64,000 nt of DNA from Pseudomonas sp. 14P_8.1_Bac3 (GTDB taxonomy: Bacteria; Pseudomonadota; Gammaproteobacteria; Pseudomonadales; Pseudomonadaceae): the NCBI RefSeq assembly GCF_025466085.1, contig NZ_JANLOD010000072.1, positions 62,001 through 126,000 of the forward strand, given 5' to 3'. The notes below the pieces were generated by a model that was not told the DNA's origin, ran no database searches, and was given only the letters and a program-made list of their open reading frames with translations. Positions 45,056-54,295 of this stretch are shown piece by piece (position 1 is the first letter of the stretch; each line of letters begins with the position of its first letter). The translations under genes were made by a program, and so were the position numbers.

Positions 45056-46432
45056 ATGTCGGTCCCTCTGCGTGCCGTTCAACTCAACGAAGCAAACGCA
45101 TTCCTTAAGAAATATCCTGAGGTTTTGTACGTCGACCTTCTGATTGCGGATATGAACGGTGTGGTGCGCGGCAAGCGCATCGAGCGCACCAGTCTTCATA
45201 AGGTTTACGAAAAAGGCATCAACCTCCCGGCGTCACTGTTTGCCCTGGACATCAACGGCTCCACGGTGGAAAGCACCGGCCTGGGCCTGGACATCGGCGA
45301 CTCTGACCGGATCTGCTTCCCGATCCCCGGCACCCTGAGCATCGAGCCGTGGCAGAAGCGCCCAACCGCTCAATTGCTGATGACCATGCACGAGCTGGAA
45401 GGCGAGGCATTCTTCGCTGATCCGCGGGAAGTGCTGGCCAATGTAGTGCGCAAGTTCGATGCCCTTGGCCTGACCATTTGTGCCGCGTTCGAACTCGAGT
45501 TCTACCTGATCGACCAGGACAACGTGAACGGTCGTCCGCAGTCGCCGCGTTCGCCGGTCTCGGGCAAGCGCCCGGTGTCGACCCAGGTCTACCTGATCGA
45601 CGACCTCGACGAATACGTCGATTGCCTGCAAGACATCCTCGAAGGCGCGAAAGAGCAGGGCATTCCTGCCGACGCCATCGTCAAGGAAAGCGCCCCGGCG
45701 CAATTCGAAGTGAACCTGCACCACGTCAACGACCCGATCAAGGCCTGCGACTACGCGGTGTTGCTCAAGCGTCTGGTGAAAAACATCGCCTACGACCACG
45801 AGATGGACACCACGTTTATGGCCAAGCCGTATCCGGGCCAGGCGGGCAACGGTTTGCACGTGCACATTTCGATTCTCGACAAAGAAGGCAACAACATCTT
45901 TGCCAGCGAGGATCCCGAGCAGAACGCCGCGCTGCGACACGCTATCGGCGGTGTGCTCGAGACCCTGCCGGCGCAGATGGCTTTCCTCTGCCCGAACGTC
46001 AACTCGTACCGTCGTTTCGGCGCGCAGTTCTACGTGCCGAACTCGCCGAGCTGGGGCATCGACAACCGTACCGTGGCGGTACGTGTGCCGACCGGTTCGC
46101 CGGACTCCGTGCGCATCGAACACCGCGTGGCCGGCGCGGATGCCAACCCGTACTTGCTGATGGCGTCGGTCCTGGCCGGCATTCACCACGGCCTGACCAA
46201 CCAGATCGAGCCGGGTGCCCCGGTGGAAGGCAACAGCTACGAGCAGAACGAGCAAAGCCTGCCGAACAACCTGCGCGATGCCCTGCGTGAGCTGGACGAC
46301 AGCGAGGTCATGGCGAAATACATCGACCCGCTGTACATCGACGTGTTCGTGGCGTGCAAGGAAAGCGAGCTGGCCGAGTTCGAGAACTCCATTTCGGACC
46401 TTGAGTACAACTGGTACCTGCACACCGTTTAA
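45056..46432 (+). CDS. puuA: Gamma-glutamylputrescine synthetase (glutamine synthetase family)
   Basis: A 458-residue glutamine-synthetase-fold ligase that joins glutamate to putrescine using ATP. The beta-grasp region VDLLIADMNGVVRGKRI, the metal glutamates in FELEFYLID, the ATP segment MAKPYPGQAGNGLHVHIS and the tail VAGADANPYLLMAS match SpuI/PuuA-type synthetases. First gene of the rightward catabolic run. The adenylylation-site region of true GlnA is absent. Confidence 0.93.
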   Translation: MSVPLRAVQLNEANAFLKKYPEVLYVDLLIADMNGVVRGKRIERTSLHKVYEKGINLPASLFALDINGSTVESTGLGLDIGDSDRICFPIPGTLSIEPWQKRPTAQLLMTMHELEGEAFFADPREVLANVVRKFDALGLTICAAFELEFYLIDQDNVNGRPQSPRSPVSGKRPVSTQVYLIDDLDEYVDCLQDILEGAKEQGIPADAIVKESAPAQFEVNLHHVNDPIKACDYAVLLKRLVKNIAYDHEMDTTFMAKPYPGQAGNGLHVHISILDKEGNNIFASEDPEQNAALRHAIGGVLETLPAQMAFLCPNVNSYRRFGAQFYVPNSPSWGIDNRTVAVRVPTGSPDSVRIEHRVAGADANPYLLMASVLAGIHHGLTNQIEPGAPVEGNSYEQNEQSLPNNLRDALRELDDSEVMAKYIDPLYIDVFVACKESELAEFENSISDLEYNWYLHTV

Positions 46433-46447
46433 GCATCAGCCCAATAC

Positions 46448-46542
46448 CCTGTGGGAGCGAGCCTGCTCGCGATGGCGGCGTGTCAGTCGACATCAATACC
46501 GCCTGCCCTGGCCTCATCGCGAGCAGGCTCGCTCCCACAGGG
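46448..46542. repeat. REPIN
   Basis: CCTGTGGGAGCGAGCCTGC and CGCGAGCAGGCTCGCTCCC arms flank about 45 bp between puuA and puuC. Confidence 0.92.
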
Positions 46543-46577
46543 GGTGTGGTTAACCTTTCTTCTTGTGAGTCACCCCC

Positions 46578-48068
46578 ATGACCATGACCCGCAGCGACTG
46601 GGAACAACGCTTCCAGTCCCTAACCCTCGAAGGCCGTGCCTTCATCGATGGCCAATACCGCGCAGCACTCAGCGGTGCCACCTTCGAATGCATCAGCCCG
46701 GTCGACGGCCGTTTCCTGGCTAACGTCGCCAGTACCGACGAAGCCGACGCCAACGAAGCCGTGGCCGTCGCCCGCCGCGCCTTCGATTCCGGCATTTGGG
46801 CCAACCTTGCCCCGGCCGAGCGCAAGCGCGTATTGATTCGCTTCGCCGACCTGATCCTGGCCCACCGGGAAGAATTGGCCCTGCTCGAAACCCTCGACAT
46901 GGGCAAACCGATCAGCGACTCGATGAACGTCGACATCCCGGCGACCGCCAACGCGATCCGCTGGAGCGCCGAAGCCATTGACAAGATCTACGACGAAGTC
47001 GCCGCGACGCCGCACGACCAACTCGGCCTCATCACCCGCGAACCTGCCGGGGTGGTCGCGGCCATCGTGCCGTGGAACTTCCCGTTGATCATGGCCAGCT
47101 GGAAGTTCGCCCCGGCCCTGGCCGCGGGCAACTCGTTCATCCTCAAACCGTCGGAAAAGTCGCCGCTCACGGCCATTCGCATTGCGCAACTGGCGCTGGA
47201 CGCCGGCATCCCGAAAGGCGTGTTCAACGTCCTGCCGGGCTTTGGCCACACCGTCGGCAAAGCGCTGGCGCTGCACATGGACGTCGACGTGCTGGCCTTC
47301 ACCGGTTCGACTGCGATTGCCAAGCAACTGCTGATCTACGCCGGCCAAAGCAACATGAAACGCGTCTGGCTTGAAGCCGGGGGCAAGAGCCCGAACGTGG
47401 TATTCGCCGACGCGCCGGATTTGCGCGCGGCAGCACAGGCAGCGGCCAGCGGCATCGCTTTCAACCAGGGCGAAGTCTGCACCGCCGGCTCGCGCTTGCT
47501 GGTGGAGCGTTCGATACGCGAGCAGTTCATTCCGCTGCTGGTGGAAGCGTTGCAAGCCTGGAAACCGGGGCACGCCCTCGATCCGCAGACCACCGTGGGC
47601 GCGGTCGTCGACCAGCGTCAACTGGACAACGTGCTGCGTTACATCCAGGTCGGCAAAGACCAGGGCGCGCAACTGATCGCCGGTGGCAGCCGCACCCTCG
47701 AAGCCAGCGGGGGCCTGTACGTGGAACCGGCGATTTTCGACGGCGTGACCAACGCCATGACCATCGCCCGTGAAGAAATTTTCGGCCCGGTGTTGTCGTT
47801 GATCACCTTCGACACTGAAGAAGAAGCGCTGGCCATCGCCAACGACAGCATCTTCGGCCTGGCCGCCGGCGTCTGGACCAGCAACCTGAGCAAGGCCCAC
47901 ACCTTCGCCCGCGGCTTGCGTGCCGGCAGCGTCTGGGTCAACCAGTACGACGGCGGCGACATGACCGCGCCATTCGGCGGGTACAAGCAGTCGGGTAACG
48001 GTCGGGACAAATCGCTGCACGCGTTCGACAAGTACACCGAACTCAAAGCGACCTGGATCAAGCTCTGA
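46578..48068 (+). CDS. puuC: Aldehyde dehydrogenase PuuC/KauB
   Basis: A 496-residue NAD(P)-dependent aldehyde dehydrogenase. The catalytic Cys is in GEVCTAGSRLLV, the Glu in WLEAGGKSPN and the cofactor loop in FTGSTAIAKQ. In this context it oxidises gamma-glutamyl-gamma-aminobutyraldehyde to gamma-glutamyl-GABA, but KauB-type enzymes accept several amino-aldehydes. It lies between the synthetase and the oxidase genes, 55 bp before puuB. Confidence 0.93.
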   Translation: MTMTRSDWEQRFQSLTLEGRAFIDGQYRAALSGATFECISPVDGRFLANVASTDEADANEAVAVARRAFDSGIWANLAPAERKRVLIRFADLILAHREELALLETLDMGKPISDSMNVDIPATANAIRWSAEAIDKIYDEVAATPHDQLGLITREPAGVVAAIVPWNFPLIMASWKFAPALAAGNSFILKPSEKSPLTAIRIAQLALDAGIPKGVFNVLPGFGHTVGKALALHMDVDVLAFTGSTAIAKQLLIYAGQSNMKRVWLEAGGKSPNVVFADAPDLRAAAQAAASGIAFNQGEVCTAGSRLLVERSIREQFIPLLVEALQAWKPGHALDPQTTVGAVVDQRQLDNVLRYIQVGKDQGAQLIAGGSRTLEASGGLYVEPAIFDGVTNAMTIAREEIFGPVLSLITFDTEEEALAIANDSIFGLAAGVWTSNLSKAHTFARGLRAGSVWVNQYDGGDMTAPFGGYKQSGNGRDKSLHAFDKYTELKATWIKL

Positions 48069-48123
48069 TACCTATAAGAAACGACGGTCGCCGGCACCTG
48101 ACCGGCGATCCTCGGAGAAACCT

Positions 48124-49407
48124 ATGAAACAAACGCATGTAAACAGCTACTACGCCGCCACCCGCAACTTCACCGGTGACTTCCCGGTCCTGGAACAAGC
48201 CGTGGACTGCGACGTCTGCATCATCGGCGCCGGCTACACCGGCCTGTCCTCGGCGCTGTTCCTTGCCGAAGCCGGCTATAGCGTGACCGTGCTCGAAGCC
48301 GCCAAAGTCGGTTTCGGCGCCAGCGGTCGCAACGGCGGCCAACTGGTCAACTCCTACAGCCGTGACGTCGATGTCATCGAAGAGCGCTACGGCGACAAGA
48401 CCGCCGAAGTCCTCGGCAGCATGATCTTCGAAGGCGCCGACATCATCCGCCAGCGCATACAGCACTACGACATCCAGTGCGACTACAAACCCGGCGGCAT
48501 CTTTGCGGCGCTGAACAAGAAGCAGCTCAAGGGCCTGGCCGAACAGAAGAACAGCTGGGAGCGTTACGGCAATAAAAACCTGAAGATGCTCGACGCCGCT
48601 GACATCAAGCGCGAAGTCGGGAGCGACAACTACGTTGGCGGCCTGCTCGACATGCAGGGCGGCCACATCCACCCGCTGAACCTGGCCCTCGGCGAAGCTT
48701 CGGCGATCATTGGCCTGGGCGGCAAAATCTATGAGCAATCGGCGGCGGTGGAAATCACCTACGGCGAGCCGATCACCGTGCGCACCGCCAAAGGCCTGGT
48801 CCGCGCCAAGTACCTGCTGATCGCCGGCAACGCCTATCTGCCGCAGGGCCTCGACAATCGTGTGACCAGCAAAAGCATGCCGTGCGGTTCGCAAATCGTT
48901 GTCACCGAGCCGCTGTCCGAAAAGGTTGCGCGCAGCCTGATCAAGAACAACTACTGCGTCGAAGACTGCAATTACCTGCTGGACTACTACCGCCTCACCG
49001 CCGACAACCGCTTGCTCTACGGCGGTGGCGTGGTCTACGGCGCCCGTGAACCGGACGATATCGAACAGCTGATCAAACCGAAAATCCTCAAGACCTTCCC
49101 ACAATTGAAGGACGTGAAGATCGATTACCGCTGGACCGGCAACTTCCTGCTGACCATGTCGCGCATGCCGCAATTCGGCCGCATCGAGAAAAACGCCTAC
49201 TACATGCAGGGTTACAGCGGCCACGGCGTCACCTGCTCGCACCTCGCCGGCAAACTGATCTCGGAAATGATCCGCGGCGATGCCGAACGCTTCGATGCCT
49301 TCGCCTCGCTGCCGCACATGCCGATGATCGGCGGCCGCACCTTCCAGGCGCCGCTGACCGCCATGGGCGCGGCGTACTACGCGCTACGCGATCGTTTCGG
49401 TATCTAA
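48124..49407 (+). CDS. puuB: Gamma-glutamylputrescine oxidase (FAD-dependent)
   Basis: A 427-residue D-amino-acid-oxidase-family flavoprotein. The FAD-binding motif CIIGAGYTGLSSALFLAEAG starts near residue 32, and GFGASGRNGGQLVNSY and YMQGYSGHGVTCSHLAG are PuuB hallmarks. It oxidises gamma-glutamylputrescine to the aldehyde that PuuC takes on. The start at 48124 follows GGAGAAACCT. Confidence 0.95.
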   Translation: MKQTHVNSYYAATRNFTGDFPVLEQAVDCDVCIIGAGYTGLSSALFLAEAGYSVTVLEAAKVGFGASGRNGGQLVNSYSRDVDVIEERYGDKTAEVLGSMIFEGADIIRQRIQHYDIQCDYKPGGIFAALNKKQLKGLAEQKNSWERYGNKNLKMLDAADIKREVGSDNYVGGLLDMQGGHIHPLNLALGEASAIIGLGGKIYEQSAAVEITYGEPITVRTAKGLVRAKYLLIAGNAYLPQGLDNRVTSKSMPCGSQIVVTEPLSEKVARSLIKNNYCVEDCNYLLDYYRLTADNRLLYGGGVVYGAREPDDIEQLIKPKILKTFPQLKDVKIDYRWTGNFLLTMSRMPQFGRIEKNAYYMQGYSGHGVTCSHLAGKLISEMIRGDAERFDAFASLPHMPMIGGRTFQAPLTAMGAAYYALRDRFGI

Positions 49408-49419
49408 CCCACCACAAGC

Positions 49420-49582
49420 CCTGTGGGAGCGGGCTTGCCCGCGATGAGGCCGTGCCAGTCGCCATCAATGTCGCCTGACACACCGCCATCGCGGGTAAGC
49501 CCGCCCCCACAGGGATCCAACGTGGACAATAAATATGCGCCCAACACCAACAAAACCGCAGGAGCCAGCTTGCTGGCGATGG
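49420..49582. repeat. REPIN plus a single REP arm
   Basis: CCTGTGGGAGCGGGCTTGCC and the arm CGGGTAAGCCCGCCCCCAC form one REPIN (49420-49513), followed by a lone arm GGAGCCAGCTTGCTGGCGAT at about 49561. They occupy most of the 368-bp gap between puuB and puuR. Confidence 0.88.
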
Positions 49583-49775
49583 CATTCATCCAGGCAATAA
49601 TCCGCCAGGCTGATACACCACCATCCCCAACAACCTTGCGCCTACAGCAACACCCCCAAACGTGATTTAATACCCGACTTTCAAATCTCCGGGACAGGGA
49701 AGCGGTACTCTCGCGGCCAAAAGTCGCCCGCCATCCACCCCCATAACCCTTAAGTATTTCTCGCATAAGGCTGTC

Positions 49776-50324
49776 ATGGACACGGGCTCACGACTCAAAT
49801 TAGTACGCGAAAGCTACAAACTCTCCCAGCGCGAGCTGGCCCGGCGTAGCGGCGTCACCAATGCCACCATCTCCCTGATCGAACAAAATCGCGTCAGTCC
49901 TTCCGTTAGTTCCCTGAAGAAACTGCTCGAAGGCATTCCCATGTCCCTGGCGGACTTTTTCACCTTCGACCAGCCACCCCGCGAGCACCAATACGTCTTC
50001 CGCGCCAACGAACAGCCGGATCTGGGCCGTCATGGCCTGCGCTTGCTGCTGATTGGTGCCTCCGTGCCGAGCCGGCAGATGCGCCTGTTGCGCGAGCAGT
50101 ACGCACCCGGCGCGAGTTCCGGGGAAGAACCGATCGTGCACTCGGAAGGCGAGGAATGTGGACTGGTCACGCGGGGGACGGTTGAGCTGACGGTTGACGG
50201 GCAGATCAGCGTGCTCAACGCGGGGGACGGCTACTACTTCCCGACGACGCTGCCGCACCGGTTCCGCAATATCGGCCAGGATGAAGCGGAAATCATCAGC
50301 GCCAACACCCCGGCGAACTTCTGA
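49776..50324 (+). CDS. puuR: XRE-cupin regulator, PuuR-like
   Basis: A 182-residue regulator with an N-terminal helix-turn-helix (YKLSQRELARRSGVTNATISLIEQN, about residues 13-37) and a C-terminal cupin ligand domain (HSEGEECGLVTRGTVEL, FPTTLPHRFRN). The PuuR family represses putrescine catabolism until putrescine is present, fitting its place downstream of puuA-puuC-puuB. It is followed by a good terminator. Confidence 0.92.
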   Translation: MDTGSRLKLVRESYKLSQRELARRSGVTNATISLIEQNRVSPSVSSLKKLLEGIPMSLADFFTFDQPPREHQYVFRANEQPDLGRHGLRLLLIGASVPSRQMRLLREQYAPGASSGEEPIVHSEGEECGLVTRGTVELTVDGQISVLNAGDGYYFPTTLPHRFRNIGQDEAEIISANTPANF

Positions 50325-50329
50325 TTTCA

Positions 50330-50360
50330 CCGCATCCTGGTTAGGGATGCGGGCGTTTTA
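50330..50360 (+). terminator. Rho-independent terminator after puuR
   Basis: CCGCATCC and GGATGCGG pair around TGGTTAG and are followed by GCGTTTTATT. It ends the puu catabolic run. Confidence 0.85.
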
Positions 50361-50366
50361 TTCGTA

Positions 50367-50813
50367 ATGGATGATGTGTTTATGGACGCTCGAACGTTTC
50401 GCTACTACCTCTGGGCCTGGCCGATGGTGCTGGCCTGTTCGGCGTTCTATACCGTGATAGTGATGGTCGGCCTGAAAGAGCTGATCACGCTGGAAGACAC
50501 GTATTTCTACGCGATCGGGATCACCCTCTACGTGATCTTCTGTTTTTGCGGCTTGCGCTACTACGCTCCGAAAATGAAAAAGATCGAGTTTGGTGAAACG
50601 CTGGAGGGGCGATATACCAGTGTGCGAGCTTCAAGGATTGCCATTGGGGTCGGGGCGTTGATCGGGACCGTTCTTTTTATCCCGCAACTGGACAAGATCA
50701 CATGCCTGAGCGATGTACCTCGTTGGGGCGCTATCAGCCTGCTGTTCATTGCCTTTGCAGCAGCGATTGCCGTTTTTAGTCACTGCGTCTGGAAGCCAGG
50801 TCGCGGGCGCTAA
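50367..50813 (+). CDS. Four-helix membrane protein, function unknown
   Basis: A 148-residue protein with about four membrane segments (YYLWAWPMVLACSAFYTVIVMV, YFYAIGITLYVIFCFCG, RIAIGVGALIGTVLFIP, ISLLFIAFAAAIAVFSH) and a short basic tail. Start at 50367; ATG at 50382 is possible. I do not recognise the family. It lies between the puuR terminator and a small secreted protein gene on the same strand. Confidence 0.75.
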   Translation: MDDVFMDARTFRYYLWAWPMVLACSAFYTVIVMVGLKELITLEDTYFYAIGITLYVIFCFCGLRYYAPKMKKIEFGETLEGRYTSVRASRIAIGVGALIGTVLFIPQLDKITCLSDVPRWGAISLLFIAFAAAIAVFSHCVWKPGRGR

Positions 50814-50898
50814 GCCATTACCGTTCGTCCGCTCCCCCGCACGTTTCCAGCATCCCTTCTTCCAATGTTGTGTTATCTCACGCAAAGGAAGATTCAAC

Positions 50899-51192
50899 AT
50901 GATGAATCAGAAAATTGTGGTACTGACGCTCGCGGCGATCTTATCGGGCAGTTCGCTGTATGCCGCTGCAGCGACTTCAACGTCGGGCACTACCTCCGCC
51001 GACGGCAAGACCGAGACTCGCCAGCCCGCGCCAGAAGCCACCAATGCAGACCCGGATGCCGGCTCGCTGCCTAAAGGGGCGGATGGCGGGACGACTGACA
51101 ATGGCCCCACACCTGCTGGAACCAAGGCGGGTGGAACCAGCGGCAGTAGCAGTAGCAGCGGCGGCAATGGTGGCAGTGGCGGGGGTGGTTAG
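50899..51192 (+). CDS. Small secreted low-complexity Gly/Ser protein
   Basis: A 97-residue protein with a signal peptide (about residues 1-24) and a mature region rich in Thr, Gly, Ser and Pro, ending in a run of Ser and Gly (GTSGSSSSSGGNGGSGGGG). It has no Cys after the signal and no recognisable domain. Starts at 50899 or 50902 after AAGGAAG. A very good terminator follows. Surface or matrix-associated function is conceivable. Confidence 0.75.
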   Translation: MMNQKIVVLTLAAILSGSSLYAAAATSTSGTTSADGKTETRQPAPEATNADPDAGSLPKGADGGTTDNGPTPAGTKAGGTSGSSSSSGGNGGSGGGG

Positions 51193-51222
51193 TTTGCGAG
51201 GTGAAACGCAAGAAGGCTGTAT

Positions 51223-51258
51223 AAAAATGCCCATGTTGCGAGACGTGGGCATTTTTTT
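51223..51258 (+). terminator. Rho-independent terminator
   Basis: AAAAATGCCCATG and CGTGGGCATTTTTT pair around TTGCGAGA, followed by a T-run. Closes the small secreted protein gene. Confidence 0.92.
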
Positions 51259-51320
51259 GCGTAAGAGGTGTTCACGCGACGAAAAACCGCAACAACAAGG
51301 TGTTGCGGTTCAAGGACGGG

Positions 51321-51614
51321 TCAGTATTCCTTGGGTATTTCAAACCCACGCTGCTCAATTACCCGAAAGACGTCACTCACGTCCTGAAGCAGGATTCGGG
51401 AGATGTTGGTGACGGTGTTGATATCGTTTTCGGCGTAGTCGGGGAGACTGGTGCAGGCCATGAGGTTCAGGTATTGGAGAACGGCGTTGAGGCGTTCGCT
51501 GACGCAGTTGTGAAGCTCGCGGATTGGGGCGTCGCGATCGATGACTAAGACGGGGTAGTCCGTGGCGAATTGGCTCATGGGGATAAAACGGTGCGGCGGA
51601 TGTTTCTTTGTCAT
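51321..51614 (-). CDS. Small helical protein, function unknown
   Basis: A 97-residue soluble helical protein: RELHNCVSERLNAVLQYLNLMAC then TNISRILLQDVSDVFRVIEQRGFEI. It resembles small Pseudomonas proteins often annotated hypothetical, but I cannot name the family. The start at 51614 is uncertain because MSQFATDY at residue 13 is an alternative. Upstream lies an unusual 500-bp gene-free region with strong palindromes. Confidence 0.7.
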   Translation of the reverse strand: MTKKHPPHRFIPMSQFATDYPVLVIDRDAPIRELHNCVSERLNAVLQYLNLMACTSLPDYAENDINTVTNISRILLQDVSDVFRVIEQRGFEIPKEY

Positions 51615-52140
51615 GTTTGTTGTTCCTTCAAGAATTATGAGGCCACCTCTCTGCTGCGAAACAAATGGGTGGCAGCTATGTGCGGGTTCGCAGACCGGAG
51701 AAGAGAACGAAGCCGGCAGACCCTAAGGCCTCCCACACACAGCCGCCATAAAAGGGAACGGTGGCAAAGTTTGCCACAGTTGCTATTCGGCGGTGTGCTC
51801 ACTCCTTTTCGGGTCTGCGAGACCCAATCGGTGAATGCGGTAAGCAACGGGCCGAATATAGGGACTCATTTTGCTGCTCACAACCATGCTGTAGGACGCT
51901 CTGGCGATCCTTTGAGCAAGGCGCATGGCCACTGTTTTCAAGCTTCTTGCGGTGTTCCGGGGGGAGCGGAGCGCTCTGGAAAATCGGGGGCAGGTTTTGT
52001 GGCCGCTTCGCTATCGAGCGGGGTAAAAACCTTCGTCGCAAAAGGTAACTTCCTACACGACTTTCGGACGTCAAGATCCAACCATCGCGGCCCTCGACAG
52101 CTTCCGGGATGGCTTCGCAACGGCTGTGTTGGTCAGAGAT
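51615..52140. other. Gene-free region with strong palindromes
   Basis: No coding region is supported here. Two perfect inverted repeats stand out: GTGGCAAA-G-TTTGCCAC at 51761-51777 and GGGTCT-GCG-AGACCC at 51811-51825. It is the upstream region of the leftward gene ending at 51321, so it may be a long regulatory leader or a decayed element. I see no REP arms. Confidence 0.6.
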
Positions 52141-52175
52141 AAAAAAGCCCCGAATGACCGGGGCTTTGTCTTTTC
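52141..52175 (-). terminator. Rho-independent terminator (bidirectional-looking)
   Basis: AAAGCCCCG and CGGGGCTTT pair around AATGAC. On the minus strand it is followed by six T, ending the PLDc_N gene; on the plus strand GTCTTTT follows. Confidence 0.88.
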
Positions 52176-52214
52176 ATGCTGTCCAGTTTCTGGATCGTTG
52201 TCAGGCATCCGGTG

Positions 52215-52433
52215 TCATTGTCGAGCCTGCGGCGAATGCGGATTCGGATTTGCATGTTTCGGCCCCGCCACCGCCCATGCGATCAGCCCGAACAGCGGCA
52301 CGAACACGATCACCACCATCCATACGAGTTTGTTGCTGGATTTGCCTTCGGCTTTGCGCACTTTGTTGATGGCCCATAGCTCGACCAGTACGAGAATGGC
52401 GGCGAGTACGATCCAGATGGTTTCGATTTGCAT
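52215..52433 (-). CDS. PLDc_N domain small membrane protein
   Basis: A 72-residue protein with two membrane helices (IWIVLAAILVLVELWAINKV and LVWMVVIVFVPLFGLIAWAVAG). This two-helix hairpin is the PLDc_N domain found at the N-terminus of cardiolipin synthases, here as a stand-alone gene, common in Pseudomonas. Function unknown. Ends at the strong terminator. Confidence 0.85.
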   Translation of the reverse strand: MQIETIWIVLAAILVLVELWAINKVRKAEGKSSNKLVWMVVIVFVPLFGLIAWAVAGPKHANPNPHSPQARQ

Positions 52434-52543
52434 TGAGTGCCCTCCTGATGGTCTTTGCTTTAGGCGGGCTGGGGTGGAGGGGGTTCATTAAATTTTCAAG
52501 TTGCAGGCCCTGACAGTTGGATTTTGCGTAGCCGTCAGGGCCG

Positions 52544-52570
52544 CGTCGCGAGCAGCCTCGCTCCCACAGG
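52544..52570. repeat. REP arm
   Basis: CGTCGCGAGCAGCCTCGCTC followed by CCACAGG just after the permease gene's stop; no partner arm nearby. Confidence 0.75.
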
Positions 52571-53986
52571 CTAGAGGGCGCTGGCCAGTTTGCCGCTCGA
52601 CAGCCGGCGCTTGTAAGCGCTGTCGCGGTTAGCCAGCCAGTAGTAGAGCGGCGAGATGATGAGCAAGCCTACCAGCCAGGACAAATCCGCGCCGTTGATG
52701 TGCTCGGAAATCGGCCCGACGTACAGCGGTGTGTTCATGAACGGAATCTGCACCACGATCCCGATTGCATAGGCCAACAATGCCTGCGGGTTGTAGCGGC
52801 CGTAGATCCCGCCATCGACCTTGAAGATCGAATGGATGTCGTACTCACCTTTGTGGATGGCGTAGAAGTCGATCAGGTTGATCGCGGTCCACGGCACCAG
52901 CACCACGAGCAGCACCAGCACCATGTCGACGAAGTGGCCGATGAAGTTGGCGGACGCTCCGACCGCGGCGAAGCAGCAGGCGCCCAGGACGATGATCGAC
53001 AGAACGGCGCGGCTTCGCGCGGTGGGAATCCAGCGGTAGGCGAAGGTTTGCACCAGGGTGATCAACGACAGCACGGCGCCGTAGAGGTTAAGGGCGTTGT
53101 GGCTGATGACGCTGAGCAGGAACAGTACGAGCATCAACGGACCGATGGAGCCGGTGGCGAGTTTGACGGCGTCCATGGTGTCCATGCCGACCGGCGTGGC
53201 GAGCACGGCGACGGCACCGAAGATGAACGACAGGCTGGAGCCGAGCACGGTGCCCAGGTAGGTGGTCCAGAATGTCGCAGCCACTGGCACGTTGGCCGGC
53301 AGATAGCGCGAGTAGTCGGAGACGTAGGGCGCGAAGGCGATTTGCCAAAGCGCGGCGAGCGACACGGTGGCGAGCCAGCCTGAGAGGTTGAAGCCGCCGC
53401 GGGTGAGGAAGTCGGCGGTTTGCACGTGGGTGAAGATGTAGCCGAAACCTAGCACGATGCCGGCGCCGAGCACCCAGGTGCCGATGCGGTTGAGCACGTG
53501 GATGAAGCGGTAGCCGATGATGCCGATGATGCCGGAACCGAGGGCGCCGATGACGATGCCGACCGGCACCGGCACGCTGTCGATCACGCCGTGCAGGGAC
53601 TTGCCGGCGAGGACGATGTTGGAGGCGAAGAAACCGATGTACATGACGCCGGCGATCAGCACCACCAGCAGGGCACCGAGGGAGCCGAACTGGGCGCGGC
53701 TCTGGATCATTTGCGGGATGCCCATCTGCGGCCCTTGCGCCGAGTGCAGCGCCATCAGCACGCCGCCAACCAGGTGACCCACGAGGATCGCGACGATGCC
53801 CCATACCAGGTTGAGGTGAAACATCTGCACGCCGAGGGCGCCGGTAACGATGGGCAGCGGGGCGATGTTGCCGCCGAACCAGAGGGTGAACAGGTCGCGG
53901 GTTTTGCCGTGGCGATCCTCGGGCGGCACGTAGCCGATGGTGTGTTTTTCGATGAGCGGGGCGGAGGTAGGTGCTGCGGTAACCAT
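52571..53986 (-). CDS. NCS1 purine/cytosine permease, CodB-like
   Basis: A 471-residue NCS1-family permease with about 12 helices. Landmarks are LWFGGNIAPLPIVTGALG, AQGPQMGIPQMIQSRAQFG (typical of cytosine and purine permeases) and WQIAFAPYVSDYSRYLP. The start at 53986 follows GGAG. It probably imports a nucleobase-like or N-heterocyclic compound for the enzymes encoded upstream (ArgE-like, DUF1028, Rid, FMO). Confidence 0.9.
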   Translation of the reverse strand: MVTAAPTSAPLIEKHTIGYVPPEDRHGKTRDLFTLWFGGNIAPLPIVTGALGVQMFHLNLVWGIVAILVGHLVGGVLMALHSAQGPQMGIPQMIQSRAQFGSLGALLVVLIAGVMYIGFFASNIVLAGKSLHGVIDSVPVPVGIVIGALGSGIIGIIGYRFIHVLNRIGTWVLGAGIVLGFGYIFTHVQTADFLTRGGFNLSGWLATVSLAALWQIAFAPYVSDYSRYLPANVPVAATFWTTYLGTVLGSSLSFIFGAVAVLATPVGMDTMDAVKLATGSIGPLMLVLFLLSVISHNALNLYGAVLSLITLVQTFAYRWIPTARSRAVLSIIVLGACCFAAVGASANFIGHFVDMVLVLLVVLVPWTAINLIDFYAIHKGEYDIHSIFKVDGGIYGRYNPQALLAYAIGIVVQIPFMNTPLYVGPISEHINGADLSWLVGLLIISPLYYWLANRDSAYKRRLSSGKLASAL

Positions 53987-54007
53987 GACGGACTCCAAGG
54001 CAATTTG

Positions 54008-54023
54008 AGTACGTGGACGTACT
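54008..54023. promoter_or_regulatory. Perfect inverted repeat in the CodB-like leader
   Basis: AGTACGT-GG-ACGTACT, a 7-bp perfect palindrome, lies 22-37 bp upstream of the start codon. It may be an operator of a local repressor or an mRNA hairpin near the ribosome-binding site. Inferred from symmetry. Confidence 0.45.
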
Positions 54024-54153
54024 TCGGTGAGCACCGCACGGGGGCGATGCTTTTCTTGTTGGAGTTGATGATGTAGGGCGGGGCGGGATAGATAAATTAG
54101 TAAGATTGTGGGTAGAGACGTTAAAAAAGATGGGTCGATGGGCCCGTGAAAAA

Positions 54154-54246
54154 CCTGTGGGAGCGAGCTTGCTCGCGAAGGCGTTGGGTCAATTACGTTG
54201 ATAGCAACTGACCCACCGCTTTCGCGAGCAAGCCCGCTCCCACGGG
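54154..54246. repeat. REPIN
   Basis: CCTGTGGGAGCGAGCTTGC and the inverted arm TTCGCGAGCAAGCCCGCTCC flank about 45 bp. Explains part of the 309-bp gap between the permease and ArgE-like genes, which therefore may be separate units. Confidence 0.92.
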
Positions 54247-54295
54247 AGATTTTCGAGTGTTCGGAATCGTCGGGACCGGGCGCGAATGTCGGCGG

